Source of the DNA: JADGGV01 sp035715725
Lineage (GTDB): Bacteria > Gemmatimonadota > Gemmatimonadetes > Longimicrobiales > RSA9
Reading direction: 5' to 3'
NCBI GenBank assembly: GCA_035715725.1
Contig: DASTKT010000052.1
Coordinates: 1-5,275, forward strand
DNA: 5,275 nucleotides
The notes beneath the pieces are model-generated. The model saw nothing but the letters and a program-made list of their open reading frames with translations, did not search any database and had not been told where the DNA came from. The translations under genes were made by a program, and so were the position numbers. Of this stretch, positions 1-5,275 are shown one piece after another (within the stretch, counting starts at the first letter, position 1; the number at the start of each line of letters is the position of its first letter).

Positions 1-16
1 GGCGCCCCGCGCCGCC

Positions 17-286
17 TCACGGCGGCGTCCGCCTCCACCACCCGCCGGTCAACAGGCGCAGGATGAACAGCAGCAGCACCGCCCCGATGAACGCCACGAA
101 GATGGTCCCCGCGATCCCGCCGAACGGGGCGGACCATCCCATCCTGCCGAAGAGCCAGCCGCCGAGGAACGCGCCGACGATGCCGACGATGATGTCGCCG
201 ATGAGGCCGTAGCCGATGCCGCCCATGACGACGGAGGCGAGGACGCCGGCGATGAGGCCGACGAGGATCCACATGAGGAACGTCAT
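17..286 (-). CDS. GlsB/YeaQ/YmgE family stress-response membrane protein
   Basis: An 89-residue, very hydrophobic inner-membrane protein. Three membrane helices are visible, at about residues 2-22, 30-47 and 56-79, followed by a short basic tail (WWRRTPP). The glycine-rich pattern GLIGDIIVGIVGAFLGGWLF at residues 27-46 is the hallmark of the transglycosylase-associated/YeaQ family (Pfam Transgly_assoc). Family members are 80-90 residues long, so this one is full length. In known bacteria such proteins accompany general or envelope stress responses, but their biochemical role is unclear; despite the Pfam name they have no transglycosylase activity of their own. The ATG at 284-286 was chosen because GGAGAG lies 7 nt upstream on the minus strand and the membrane helix starts at once. 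The open frame continues upstream to 442, but that part is an Arg/Pro-rich stretch typical of untranslated GC-rich DNA. It is transcribed away from the exported-protein gene at 746. The family is sure; the function is not. Confidence 0.9.
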   Translation of the reverse strand: MTFLMWILVGLIAGVLASVVMGGIGYGLIGDIIVGIVGAFLGGWLFGRMGWSAPFGGIAGTIFVAFIGAVLLLFILRLLTGGWWRRTPP

Positions 287-745
287 TGGTCGTCTCTCCG
301 TGTTCGGTCCGGGCCGGGTGATGGGCAACCCGCGTGCCGGCAGCGGATTCGTGCGGTGCGGAGCTCCTCGCCGGCCGCGTCGACGCCGGAGCACGGGGAT
401 GCTCGTGCGGTGGCGGCCCTCGGCCGGCGTCGGCGGCGACATTCTGCTTGGCCGCGGAGGGACCGGAGCCCATGTTCATCGGGTGGGTGGCGCCGCGGTT
501 CGGCGTGAGGCGCCATCCCCGGACCCGGCCTGACTGCGCGATGGCGCTCTCGCCGGGACCCCGGACGCCGCGCCCGCCGTTCCTCCACGGTCTCCGGGCG
601 GTCTCTGTGAGATGAACGGAGGTGGCGACGTCGGCGAGCGTGAACGACGCGCTCAAGTCCTTCGCCGCGGCCGCCGATACTTTCGAATCGGTCTCCGCAC
701 GAGGCCATCCCCGCGCAAACCACTCCCCCATCAGCGAGCGCAGTA
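287..745. other. Divergent intergenic region, no convincing gene
   Basis: These 459 bases separate two divergently transcribed genes, so promoters for both should lie here. I could not identify a convincing -35/-10 pair for either. A GATACT (676-681) might be a -10 element for the gene at 746, but nothing like TTGACA sits at the right distance. Several open frames cross the region on both strands, but their products are Arg/Pro/Gly-rich and match no family I recognise. Apart from the stem-loop at 485-518, I see nothing structured. Confidence 0.6.
485..518. repeat. Inverted repeat / stem-loop in divergent intergenic region
   Basis: GGGTGGCGCC (485-494) can pair with GGCGCCATCC (509-518): nine Watson-Crick pairs and one G-T pair, with a 14-nt loop. 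No T-run follows on either strand, so it is not a standard intrinsic terminator. In DNA this rich in GC such a stem may arise by chance. A role as a protein-binding site or 5'-leader structure is only possible, not shown. Confidence 0.35.
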
Positions 746-1438
746 ATGAAGCACGTCCTTGGTTCGGGGCTCCTCCTCAGCGCCCTCGTCGCCGCGCACC
801 CGTTGCATGCCCAGACGTGCAACGGCATGCCCATGCGGGGCCGCGGCGCGGTGGCCGCCACGTACCTGAACGGCGATGCGGCGGAGACGCCGCTCGAGCT
901 GAAGCAGTACGGCGGCGCCGTCCTCTACCAGATCCCGGGCTGGTCTCCGTTCCACACGCGTCACGCGGTCCGCGTCGAGGGCCGCTACGGCGACGCGTCG
1001 GCCGAGGAGCGCCTGAACGGCCTGGTCGTCAGCCGCTTCCCGGGCCACCAGTACGGCGCCTCCGCCGGGTACACGGTGGACGTGCTGCCGCACTCGTACG
1101 TGGGGCAGTACGTCGTCTGCCTGAACGCCGGCGCGGACGCGTCCCACTGGGACATCGACGGGGCGAGCGGCACGGTGTTCACGATCCCGGCGGACCTGTC
1201 CTTCGGCATCGACCTGCACCGCGGCGCGTTCGGCGTGACGCCGCACGTCGGCTTCGGCGCGTTCTGGCACCACGCCTCGGGCGACACGCCGCTCGGCCGC
1301 GTGCAGCGCAGCGGCTTCAAGCCGTGGAACGAAGGCGGCATCGGCGTGACGGTCGGCCCGATGCACGTGGACGCCGCGGTCCGTCACGAGTTCAAGGTGC
1401 GCGAGCGCGGACGGATCTCGGTGGGGTGGTTCTTCTAG
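746..1438 (+). CDS. Exported protein of unknown function, probable outer-membrane beta-barrel
   Basis: A 230-residue protein I cannot assign to a named family. It begins with a typical Sec signal peptide: Lys at position 2, a hydrophobic core GLLLSALVAA (8-17), and a likely cleavage site after LHA (residue 22, before QT). The mature part has stretches of alternating hydrophobic and polar residues rich in Gly, Tyr, Phe and His (about 53-62, 72-83, 103-113, 120-133, 149-176, 196-230), as in antiparallel beta strands. It ends RISVGWFF; a terminal Phe after an amphipathic strand is the usual recognition signal for the BAM insertion machinery. I therefore infer a small outer-membrane barrel of about eight strands. 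Cys25 and Cys125 could form a periplasmic or surface disulfide. The ATG at 746 is preferred because the signal peptide starts there, although no good Shine-Dalgarno sequence precedes it. It stands alone, with long non-coding DNA on both sides. A soluble periplasmic beta-rich protein is the main alternative. Confidence 0.82.
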   Translation: MKHVLGSGLLLSALVAAHPLHAQTCNGMPMRGRGAVAATYLNGDAAETPLELKQYGGAVLYQIPGWSPFHTRHAVRVEGRYGDASAEERLNGLVVSRFPGHQYGASAGYTVDVLPHSYVGQYVVCLNAGADASHWDIDGASGTVFTIPADLSFGIDLHRGAFGVTPHVGFGAFWHHASGDTPLGRVQRSGFKPWNEGGIGVTVGPMHVDAAVRHEFKVRERGRISVGWFF

Positions 1439-1517
1439 CGGCGAAAATCCCCGGACGCGACGCGACCTCCGCGAGACCCGCGCCGGGCGGTGCATCGGCG
1501 TCGGCCTGCGAACCGCA

Positions 1518-1560
1518 TTTCACCACAGAGGCACAGAGCACACGGAGAACGGCCTGAGCC
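1518..1560 (+). repeat. 43-bp inverted repeat, copy 1
   Basis: This copy begins TTTCACC and contains CAGAGCACACGGAGAACGG (1535-1553) before ending GAGCC. It matches the reverse complement of 1810-1852 at 40 of 43 positions; the three differences are all transitions (A/G, A/G, T/C). Its base composition is lower in GC than the surroundings. Similar 'CAGAGGC-CAGAG-ACACGGAG' text recurs, as I recall, in intergenic regions of several environmental high-GC bacteria, where gene callers turn it into spurious peptides. Confidence 0.85.
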
Positions 1561-1596
1561 GCGCGGCGACGGGTCGTCGCACCCGAGACATCTTTT

Positions 1597-1638
1597 TGGG
1601 GTTGCACCGGTGGGGCGCGGGTCACCGGTGCAACCCCA
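1597..1638. repeat. Perfect 16-bp stem-loop
   Basis: TGGGGTTGCACCGGTG (1597-1612) is followed by a 10-nt spacer and its exact reverse complement CACCGGTGCAACCCCA (1623-1638). A perfect 16-bp arm is well beyond chance for an intergenic stretch. On the plus strand the T-run (1593-1597) lies before rather than after the stem, and on the minus strand the stem is followed by A residues, so neither orientation gives a canonical intrinsic terminator. It could still slow or end transcription of the upstream gene as a stem without a U tract. It may equally be a palindromic mobile-repeat unit, since it lies inside the pair of 43-bp inverted repeats. Confidence 0.85.
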
Positions 1639-1741
1639 TCTTCATTCGCTGGCGTGGGCGTCGGACGCGGCGTAGCCCGCTCCCGGCTTCAAGAATGGAT
1701 GCGTCCGCGGCGATCGCTGCGTGCCGCGGTTCCCGGCCAGC

Positions 1742-1764
1742 CTCCCCAGCTCCCCTGCTCCCTG
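1742..1764. repeat. Degenerate 8-mer tandem repeat, pyrimidine-rich on plus strand
   Basis: Three units in a row, CTCCCCAG, CTCCCCTG and CTCCCTG, differ by single changes. Read on the minus strand this is a GGGGAGC-type purine-rich repeat, immediately preceded there by ATTTCACAG, which resembles the start of the 43-bp repeats. It is short, and its significance is unknown. Confidence 0.5.
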
Positions 1765-1809
1765 TGAAATCGATCGTCGTTCGGACGCCGACGAGGGCGG
1801 CTTCCCGCC

Positions 1810-1852
1810 GGCTCGGGCCGTTCTCCGTGTGCTCTGCGCCTCTGCGGTGAAA
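1810..1852 (-). repeat. 43-bp inverted repeat, copy 2
   Basis: Reverse-complement partner of 1518-1560 with three transitions. The two copies face each other, and their TTTCACC ends are the outer ends of a 335-bp segment. I looked for a short direct repeat immediately outside each end, as a target-site duplication would give, and found none. The insertion interpretation is therefore unproven. Confidence 0.85.
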
Positions 1853-1974
1853 ACATCCGTGCCAGAGCGAGCGAGGCTGGGGACTCGCCGCCGGCGCGGG
1901 GTGGCGGCGGACTCCGGGAACGCTCAGCTTACCGCGGCGGCGCGCGCATCGGACGCGCCGGCCCCACCAGCCGC

Positions 1975-1980
1975 GGAGGA
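1975..1980 (+). promoter_or_regulatory. Ribosome binding site of the cyclophilin gene
   Basis: GGAGGA lies 4 nt before the ATG at 1985. It decides the start: the open frame reaches back to 1721 through repeat DNA, but only this ATG has a strong site, and it coincides with the beginning of the cyclophilin fold. Confidence 0.8.
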
Positions 1981-1984
1981 CGTC

Positions 1985-2467
1985 ATGGCGAATCGCATTG
2001 CCCGGGTCGACACGAACAAGGGGAGCTTCGACATCGAGCTGCTCGAGGACCGCGCGCCCGGGACGACGAAGAACTTCATCGACCTGGCGCGGAAGGGCTT
2101 CTACGACGGCACGATCTTCCACCGCGTCATCAGCGGCTTCATGATCCAGGGCGGCGATCCGACCGGCACGGGACGGGGCGGCCCGGGCTACACGATCCAG
2201 GACGAGTTCGACGCGTCGCTGCGGCACGACGCCGAGGGCGTGCTGTCGATGGCGAACACCGGGCGGCCGAACACCGGCGGCTCGCAGTTCTTCATCACGC
2301 TCGCGCCGACGCCGTGGCTGGACAACAAGCACGCGATCTTCGGGCGGGTGGTGGGCGGGATCGAGGTGGTCCGCGAGATCGGCGGCGTGAAGACGTCGAC
2401 CGGCGACCGGCCGGTTCAGGACGTGATGATCCGCAAGGTGGAGATCCGGGAGCCGGAGGCGGCGTGA
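1985..2467 (+). CDS. ppiB: Cyclophilin-type peptidyl-prolyl cis-trans isomerase
   Basis: A 160-residue single-domain cyclophilin that catalyses cis-trans isomerisation of X-Pro bonds during protein folding. No signal peptide is present, so it should act in the cytoplasm. The core motifs are intact: FHRVISGFMIQGGDPTGTG at residues 45-63, then SMANTG (88-93), SQFFIT (100-105) and TPWLDNKHAIFG (109-120). By alignment from memory with human cyclophilin A, the catalytic Arg is R47 and the pocket residues are F52, M53, Q55, A90, N91, Q101, F103, W111, L112 and H116. W111 corresponds to the Trp linked to cyclosporin binding, which E. coli PpiB lacks; cyclosporin sensitivity here is inference. Its length equals that of other short bacterial cyclophilins. 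Its stop lies just before or overlaps the start of the dehydrogenase gene, suggesting co-transcription. The paralog label ppiB rests on size and cytoplasmic location only. Confidence 0.95.
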   Translation: MANRIARVDTNKGSFDIELLEDRAPGTTKNFIDLARKGFYDGTIFHRVISGFMIQGGDPTGTGRGGPGYTIQDEFDASLRHDAEGVLSMANTGRPNTGGSQFFITLAPTPWLDNKHAIFGRVVGGIEVVREIGGVKTSTGDRPVQDVMIRKVEIREPEAA

Positions 2468-2487
2468 GCGAAGGGAGACCGGCGCCC

Positions 2488-3258
2488 GTGAGCCGGCTGG
2501 CGGGGAAGCTCGTGCTGGTCACGGGCGCGAGCGCGGGGATCGGCCAGGCGTGTGCCGGGCGCTTCGCGGCGGAGGGCGCGCGCCTGGCGCTCTGGGCTCG
2601 CCGCGGCGAGCGGCTGGCCTCGCTGGCGGACGCGCTCCGGCGCGAGCATGCGGTCGACATCCATCCGGCGGAGGTCGACGTGCGCGACCGGCCCGCCGTT
2701 CTCGCCGCGGCCGAGGCGCTCTTCGCCGCCGCCGGCGTCCCCGACGTGCTGCTGAACAACGCCGGGCTGGCGCGCGGCTTCGACCGCGTCCAGGAGGCGG
2801 ATCCCGCCGACTGGGACGCGATGATCGACACGAACGTGAAGGGGCTGCTGAACGTGACGCGCGCGGTGTTGCCGCGGATGATCGCGGCCGGGCGGGGCCA
2901 CGTCATCAACCTCGGCAGCACGGCCGGGCACCAGCAGTACCCGCGCGGGAACGTCTATGCGGCCACGAAGTTCGCCGTGCGGGCGCTCACCGATGGGATC
3001 AACCTGGACGTGGCGGGGACGCCGATTCGCGTCTCGAGCGTGTCTCCGGGGTATGTGGAGACGGACTTCTCGCGCGTGCGCTTCGCCGGTGACGAGGAGC
3101 GCGCGCGCCGCGTCTACGAGGGGTTCCGGCCGCTGTCGGCGGAGGACGTCGCGGACGCGGTGGCGTACGTGGCGGGAGCGCCGGAGCACGTGAACGTGCT
3201 CGAGCTGGTGCTGCTGCCGACGGCGCAGCGGAACGTGTACGTGGTGGATCGGGGGTGA
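2488..3258 (+). CDS. YdfG-like SDR family NAD(P)-dependent oxidoreductase
   Basis: A classical short-chain dehydrogenase of 256 residues with a Rossmann fold. The cofactor motif TGASAGIG is at 12-19, NNAG at 90-93, and the catalytic tetrad is N116, S144, Y157 and K161 (YAATK). PG at 187-188 and T192 form the usual nicotinamide-side loop. Arg38-Arg39 after the second strand favour NADP(H). The segments MIDTNVKGL, TRAVLP, GSTAG, GNVYAATK and SRVRFAGD, and the end PEHVNVLELVLLPTAQ, closely follow E. coli YdfG, an NADP-dependent 3-hydroxy acid (serine-type, also malonic semialdehyde) dehydrogenase of 248 residues. The true substrate cannot be read from sequence. The GTG at 2488 was chosen because translation then begins eight residues before the first strand, as is normal, with GGGAGA upstream. 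A GTG at 2464 overlapping the cyclophilin stop (GTGA), with GGAGG 4 nt upstream, would add eight residues and is a serious alternative. Cytoplasmic, probably co-transcribed with the isomerase. Confidence 0.93.
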   Translation: MSRLAGKLVLVTGASAGIGQACAGRFAAEGARLALWARRGERLASLADALRREHAVDIHPAEVDVRDRPAVLAAAEALFAAAGVPDVLLNNAGLARGFDRVQEADPADWDAMIDTNVKGLLNVTRAVLPRMIAAGRGHVINLGSTAGHQQYPRGNVYAATKFAVRALTDGINLDVAGTPIRVSSVSPGYVETDFSRVRFAGDEERARRVYEGFRPLSAEDVADAVAYVAGAPEHVNVLELVLLPTAQRNVYVVDRG

Positions 3259-3282
3259 GGGTACGGCGGGAGCAACACGAGC

Positions 3283-3330
3283 GGGAGGGGGAGGGCAAGA
3301 GCAGGAGCATGAGCAAGAGCAAGAGGGTGG
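3283..3330 (+). repeat. Hexanucleotide microsatellite in a purine-rich tract
   Basis: Eight consecutive six-base units can be read in phase: GGGAGG, GGGAGG, GCAAGA, GCAGGA, GCATGA, GCAAGA, GCAAGA, GGGTGG. The central five (3295-3324) are the clear GCAAGA-type core. The plus strand is almost all purine. The tract begins 24 bp after the dehydrogenase stop and ends 26 bp before the -35 element of the exporter promoter. Imperfect units suggest an old, decaying repeat rather than an active phase switch. No gene reads through it. Confidence 0.75.
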
Positions 3331-3356
3331 GAGCCCCGTATCCCCCATCCGGCCGA

Positions 3357-3385
3357 TTGACCCTGCCCATCCGATCCTCTATTCT
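3357..3385 (+). promoter_or_regulatory. Predicted sigma70-type promoter for the ABC exporter
   Basis: TTGACC (3357-3362, five of six consensus bases) and TATTCT (3380-3385, four of six) are separated by exactly 17 bp, the ideal spacing. The expected transcription start near 3392 would give a leader of about 37 nt before the ATG at 3429. The local drop in GC content in an otherwise very GC-rich window supports it. It also implies that the exporter is transcribed separately from the cyclophilin-dehydrogenase pair. Confidence 0.65.
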
Positions 3386-3412
3386 CGCTTGATCCAAGCA
3401 TTTGTCCGCAGC

Positions 3413-3420
3413 AGGAAAGG
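3413..3420 (+). promoter_or_regulatory. Ribosome binding site of the ABC exporter
   Basis: AGGAAAGG lies 8 nt before the ATG at 3429. It favours this start over the next in-frame ATG (codon 43, at 3555), which would remove the charged N-terminal tail and has no comparable site. Confidence 0.7.
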
Positions 3421-3428
3421 CAACGACA

Positions 3429-5275
3429 ATGGCCGGGGAGAGTCCCCGAAATGGACGTGGACGCGGCTCCGCGGCGTCGCCTGAGAACGACGAGGCGAAG
3501 CGGGAAGAGAAGCGGAAGCGGCTGAAGGGCGGGTGGACCGAGGCGCGCGCGCTGATGTGGCGCCACCGCGGGCCGCTCGCCGTCGGCATGGCGGTGATGA
3601 TCCTGAACCGCCTGGCCGGGCTCGTGCTGCCGGCGAGCTCGAAGTACTTCATCGACGACGTGCTCGGGCATCACCGCGTGGCGCTGCTCTGGCCGCTGGT
3701 CGGCGCCGTGGCGCTGGCCACGCTCGTCCAGGCGGCCACGGGCTTCGCGCTGTCGCAGGTCGTGAGCATCGCGGGGCAGCGGGCGATCGCGGACATGCGG
3801 CGCGACGTCGAGGCGCACGTGCTTCGCCTGCCGGTGGCGTACTTCGACTCGACGAAGACCGGCGTGCTCATCTCGCGGATCATGTCGGACGCGGAGGGCG
3901 TGCGGAACCTGGTCGGCACGGGGATCATCCAGCTCGTGGGCGGGCTGTTCACGGCGGCGCTGGCGATGGGGTACCTGTTCTGGAAGAACTGGGTGCTGAC
4001 GGCCGCGGTGCTCGTGATCCTGCTTGCGTTCGGCGGGACGATGTCGCTCGCGTTCAAGAAGCTGCGGCCGATCTTCCGCGAGCGGAGCGTGCTGAACGCC
4101 GAGGTGACGGGTCGCCTGACGGAGGCGCTCGGCGGCATCCGCACCGTGAAGGTCTACGTGGCGGAGAAGCGCGAGGACCGGGTCTTCGCGCGGGGCGTGC
4201 ACAAGCTCTTCCGCAACGTGGCGAAGACGATCACCGGCACCTCCGCGGTGGGCGCGTTCTCGACGTTCGTCGTGGGCGCGATCGGCCTGCTCGTCATGGT
4301 GATCGGCGCCCGCGCGGTGCTGGCCGGCACGATGAGCCAGGGCGACCTGGTCTCCTACGTCTTCTTCGTCGGCCTGATGGCCGCGCCGCTGATCTCGATC
4401 GCCTCCATCGGCACGCAGATCACGGAGGCGTTCGCCGGCCTCGACCGGATCCGCGAGATCCGCGCGATGACGACGGAGCGGATGGAGGACGGCGAACGCG
4501 GCGCGATCGAGGACGTGCAAGGCGACGTCGCCTTCGACGACGTCACGTTCGAGTACGTGGACGGCGTGCCGGTGCTGAAGGACATCTCGTTCCACGCGCC
4601 GGCGGGGACCACGACGGCGCTCGTCGGGCCGAGCGGCTCGGGGAAGAGCACGCTCATCTCGCTGGTCATGGGCTTCAACCGCCCGAAGGCCGGGGGCGTG
4701 GCCGTCGACGGCCGCGACCTGGCCGACATCCGGCTCGGCGAGTACCGCCGCTTCCTGGGCGCCGTGCTGCAGGACAACTTCCTGTTCGACGGCACGATCC
4801 GGGAGAACATCGCGTTCGCGAAGCCGGGCGCGACGGCGGAGGAGGTGCTCGCCGCGGCGAGGATCGCCCACTGCGACGAGTTCGTCTCGCGCTTCGAGGA
4901 GGGCTACGACACCGTCGTCGGCGAGCGCGGCGTGAAGCTCTCCGGCGGGCAGCGCCAGCGCGTCGCCATCGCGCGCGCGATTCTGGCGGACCCGCGCATC
5001 CTGATCCTCGACGAGGCGACGTCGTCGCTGGACAGCGAGAGCGAGGCGATGATCCGCGACGGGCTGCGCAACCTGCGGCACGGCCGCACGACGTTCGTCA
5101 TCGCGCACCGGCTCTCGACGATCCGCAGCGCCGACCAGATCCTGGTGCTGGACGAGGGGCGCATCGTCGAGCGCGGCACGCACGACGAGCTGCTGGAGCA
5201 GGGCGGGCTGTACCGCCGCCTCTACGAGCGGCAGGCCGGCGTGGAGCTGGACCGCTTCATCAACCCGGGCGAGGA
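3429..5275 (+). CDS. Type I ABC exporter half-transporter (permease-ATPase fusion), 3' end outside window
   Basis: At least 615 residues with no stop before the window edge; family members are usually 570-620, so nearly all of it is present. Order: a charged cytoplasmic tail rich in Lys, Arg and Glu (1-45); a membrane domain with six predicted helices (roughly 47-70, 84-106, 163-183, 187-207, 276-296, 305-325); then the nucleotide-binding domain (about 365-605). All ATPase motifs are intact: A-loop Y376, Walker A GPSGSGKST (400-408), Q-loop Q448, signature LSGGQ (504-508), Walker B ILILDEA with D528 and catalytic E529, D-loop SSLD (532-535), and H-loop H560. The protein should dimerise in the inner membrane and use ATP to export a lipid, drug or peptide, as MsbA/BmrA-type exporters do; the substrate cannot be told. 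No peptidase or secretion-accessory domain is visible. The end (LDRFINPGE) lies past the ATPase fold, so the stop should be close. A partner half-transporter could follow outside the window. Confidence 0.96.
   Translation, partial: MAGESPRNGRGRGSAASPENDEAKREEKRKRLKGGWTEARALMWRHRGPLAVGMAVMILNRLAGLVLPASSKYFIDDVLGHHRVALLWPLVGAVALATLVQAATGFALSQVVSIAGQRAIADMRRDVEAHVLRLPVAYFDSTKTGVLISRIMSDAEGVRNLVGTGIIQLVGGLFTAALAMGYLFWKNWVLTAAVLVILLAFGGTMSLAFKKLRPIFRERSVLNAEVTGRLTEALGGIRTVKVYVAEKREDRVFARGVHKLFRNVAKTITGTSAVGAFSTFVVGAIGLLVMVIGARAVLAGTMSQGDLVSYVFFVGLMAAPLISIASIGTQITEAFAGLDRIREIRAMTTERMEDGERGAIEDVQGDVAFDDVTFEYVDGVPVLKDISFHAPAGTTTALVGPSGSGKSTLISLVMGFNRPKAGGVAVDGRDLADIRLGEYRRFLGAVLQDNFLFDGTIRENIAFAKPGATAEEVLAAARIAHCDEFVSRFEEGYDTVVGERGVKLSGGQRQRVAIARAILADPRILILDEATSSLDSESEAMIRDGLRNLRHGRTTFVIAHRLSTIRSADQILVLDEGRIVERGTHDELLEQGGLYRRLYERQAGVELDRFINPGE

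Larger units (their letters stand above)
1439..1984. other. Repeat-bearing intergenic region
   Basis: This 546-bp stretch between the exported-protein gene and the cyclophilin gene contains no gene I can support. Open frames through it yield Arg/Pro-rich products with no family resemblance, some of which merely translate the 43-bp repeats. It holds the two inverted repeats (1518-1560 and 1810-1852), a perfect stem-loop between them (1597-1638) and a degenerate 8-mer repeat (1742-1764). From 1853 to 1974, just before the cyclophilin, I see only a 7-bp GC stem (1886-1892 with 1903-1909) and no clear promoter, although one is expected here. Confidence 0.7.

Noticed and set aside
612..746. A 44-codon open frame whose stop overlaps the ATG of the exported-protein gene (TAATG), suggesting a coupled leader peptide.
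   Set aside because: It has no Shine-Dalgarno sequence, its product is Arg-rich, and only about 60 percent of its codons end in G or C, far below the real genes here. The overlap is probably chance.
622..1557. A 311-codon plus-strand frame overlapping the exported-protein gene.
   Set aside because: It is Arg/Pro/Gly-rich and reads the real gene in another frame. The overlapping frame at 746 has a signal peptide and a barrel-like pattern.
1597..1640. Intrinsic terminator for the exported-protein gene.
   Set aside because: The T-run precedes the stem on the plus strand, and what follows (ATCTTCATTC) is not a U-tract. The stem is also about 160 bp past the stop codon.
1490..1675. A small plus-strand open frame in the intergenic region.
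   Set aside because: It translates the 43-bp repeat and the stem-loop. There is no ribosome binding site, and the composition is not coding-like.
1710..1717. GCGATCGC octamer, the HIP1 palindrome of cyanobacteria.
   Set aside because: I noticed only this one copy, and nothing else in the window points to a cyanobacterium. It is expected by chance in GC-rich DNA.
1518..1852. CRISPR array, because repeated units are present.
   Set aside because: There are only two copies, in inverted rather than direct orientation, with no regular spacers and no cas gene.
1886..1909. A 7-bp GC stem in the cyclophilin leader, considered as a riboswitch or attenuator.
   Set aside because: The stem is short and made only of G and C in very GC-rich DNA, with no conserved riboswitch core around it.
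3114..5183. A 689-codon open frame on the minus strand opposite the dehydrogenase end and the ABC exporter.
   Set aside because: It is a shadow of the strongly GC-biased codons of the exporter. Its product is an Arg/His/Asp-rich, low-complexity sequence with no fold motifs, whereas the opposite strand carries every ABC motif.

Overview
The window reads as chromosomal DNA from a very GC-rich diderm (Gram-negative type) bacterium. The GC content is clear from the codons, nearly all of which end in G or C in the real genes. A predicted outer-membrane beta-barrel ending in Phe-Phe implies an outer membrane. The intergenic repeat text (the 'CAGAGGCRCAGAGCACACGGAG' type and GAGCAA-like hexamers) resembles what I recall from Gemmatimonadota/Longimicrobium-like genomes. 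That taxonomic guess is inference only; no marker gene is present to fix it.

Layout. (1) Positions 17-286, minus strand: a small three-helix membrane protein of the GlsB/YeaQ/YmgE family. (2) 287-745: a 459-bp divergent intergenic region with one modest stem-loop and no convincing gene. (3) 746-1438, plus strand: an exported protein of unknown function, probably an outer-membrane beta-barrel. (4) 1439-1984: a 546-bp non-coding stretch. It holds two inverted copies of a 43-bp repeat bounding a 335-bp segment, a perfect 16-bp stem-loop inside that segment, and a short pyrimidine-rich degenerate repeat. (5) 1985-2467 and 2488-3258, plus strand: a cyclophilin-type peptidyl-prolyl isomerase followed closely by a YdfG-like short-chain dehydrogenase, probably one transcription unit. 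(6) 3259-3428: a hexanucleotide microsatellite in a purine-rich tract, then a good sigma70-type promoter (TTGACC, 17-bp spacer, TATTCT) and a ribosome binding site. (7) 3429 to the right edge, plus strand: a type I ABC exporter half-transporter (membrane domain plus ATPase), nearly complete but without its stop codon in the window.

The genes look like ordinary housekeeping and envelope functions and do not form a recognisable pathway. I see no CRISPR array, transposase, phage, toxin-antitoxin or defence gene, and no RNA gene I can support. The most unusual part is the repeat-bearing intergenic region at 1518-1852, which could be a small non-autonomous or REP-like element. The exported protein of unknown function is the only gene whose role is open. 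I did not find convincing evidence for a new multi-gene system.
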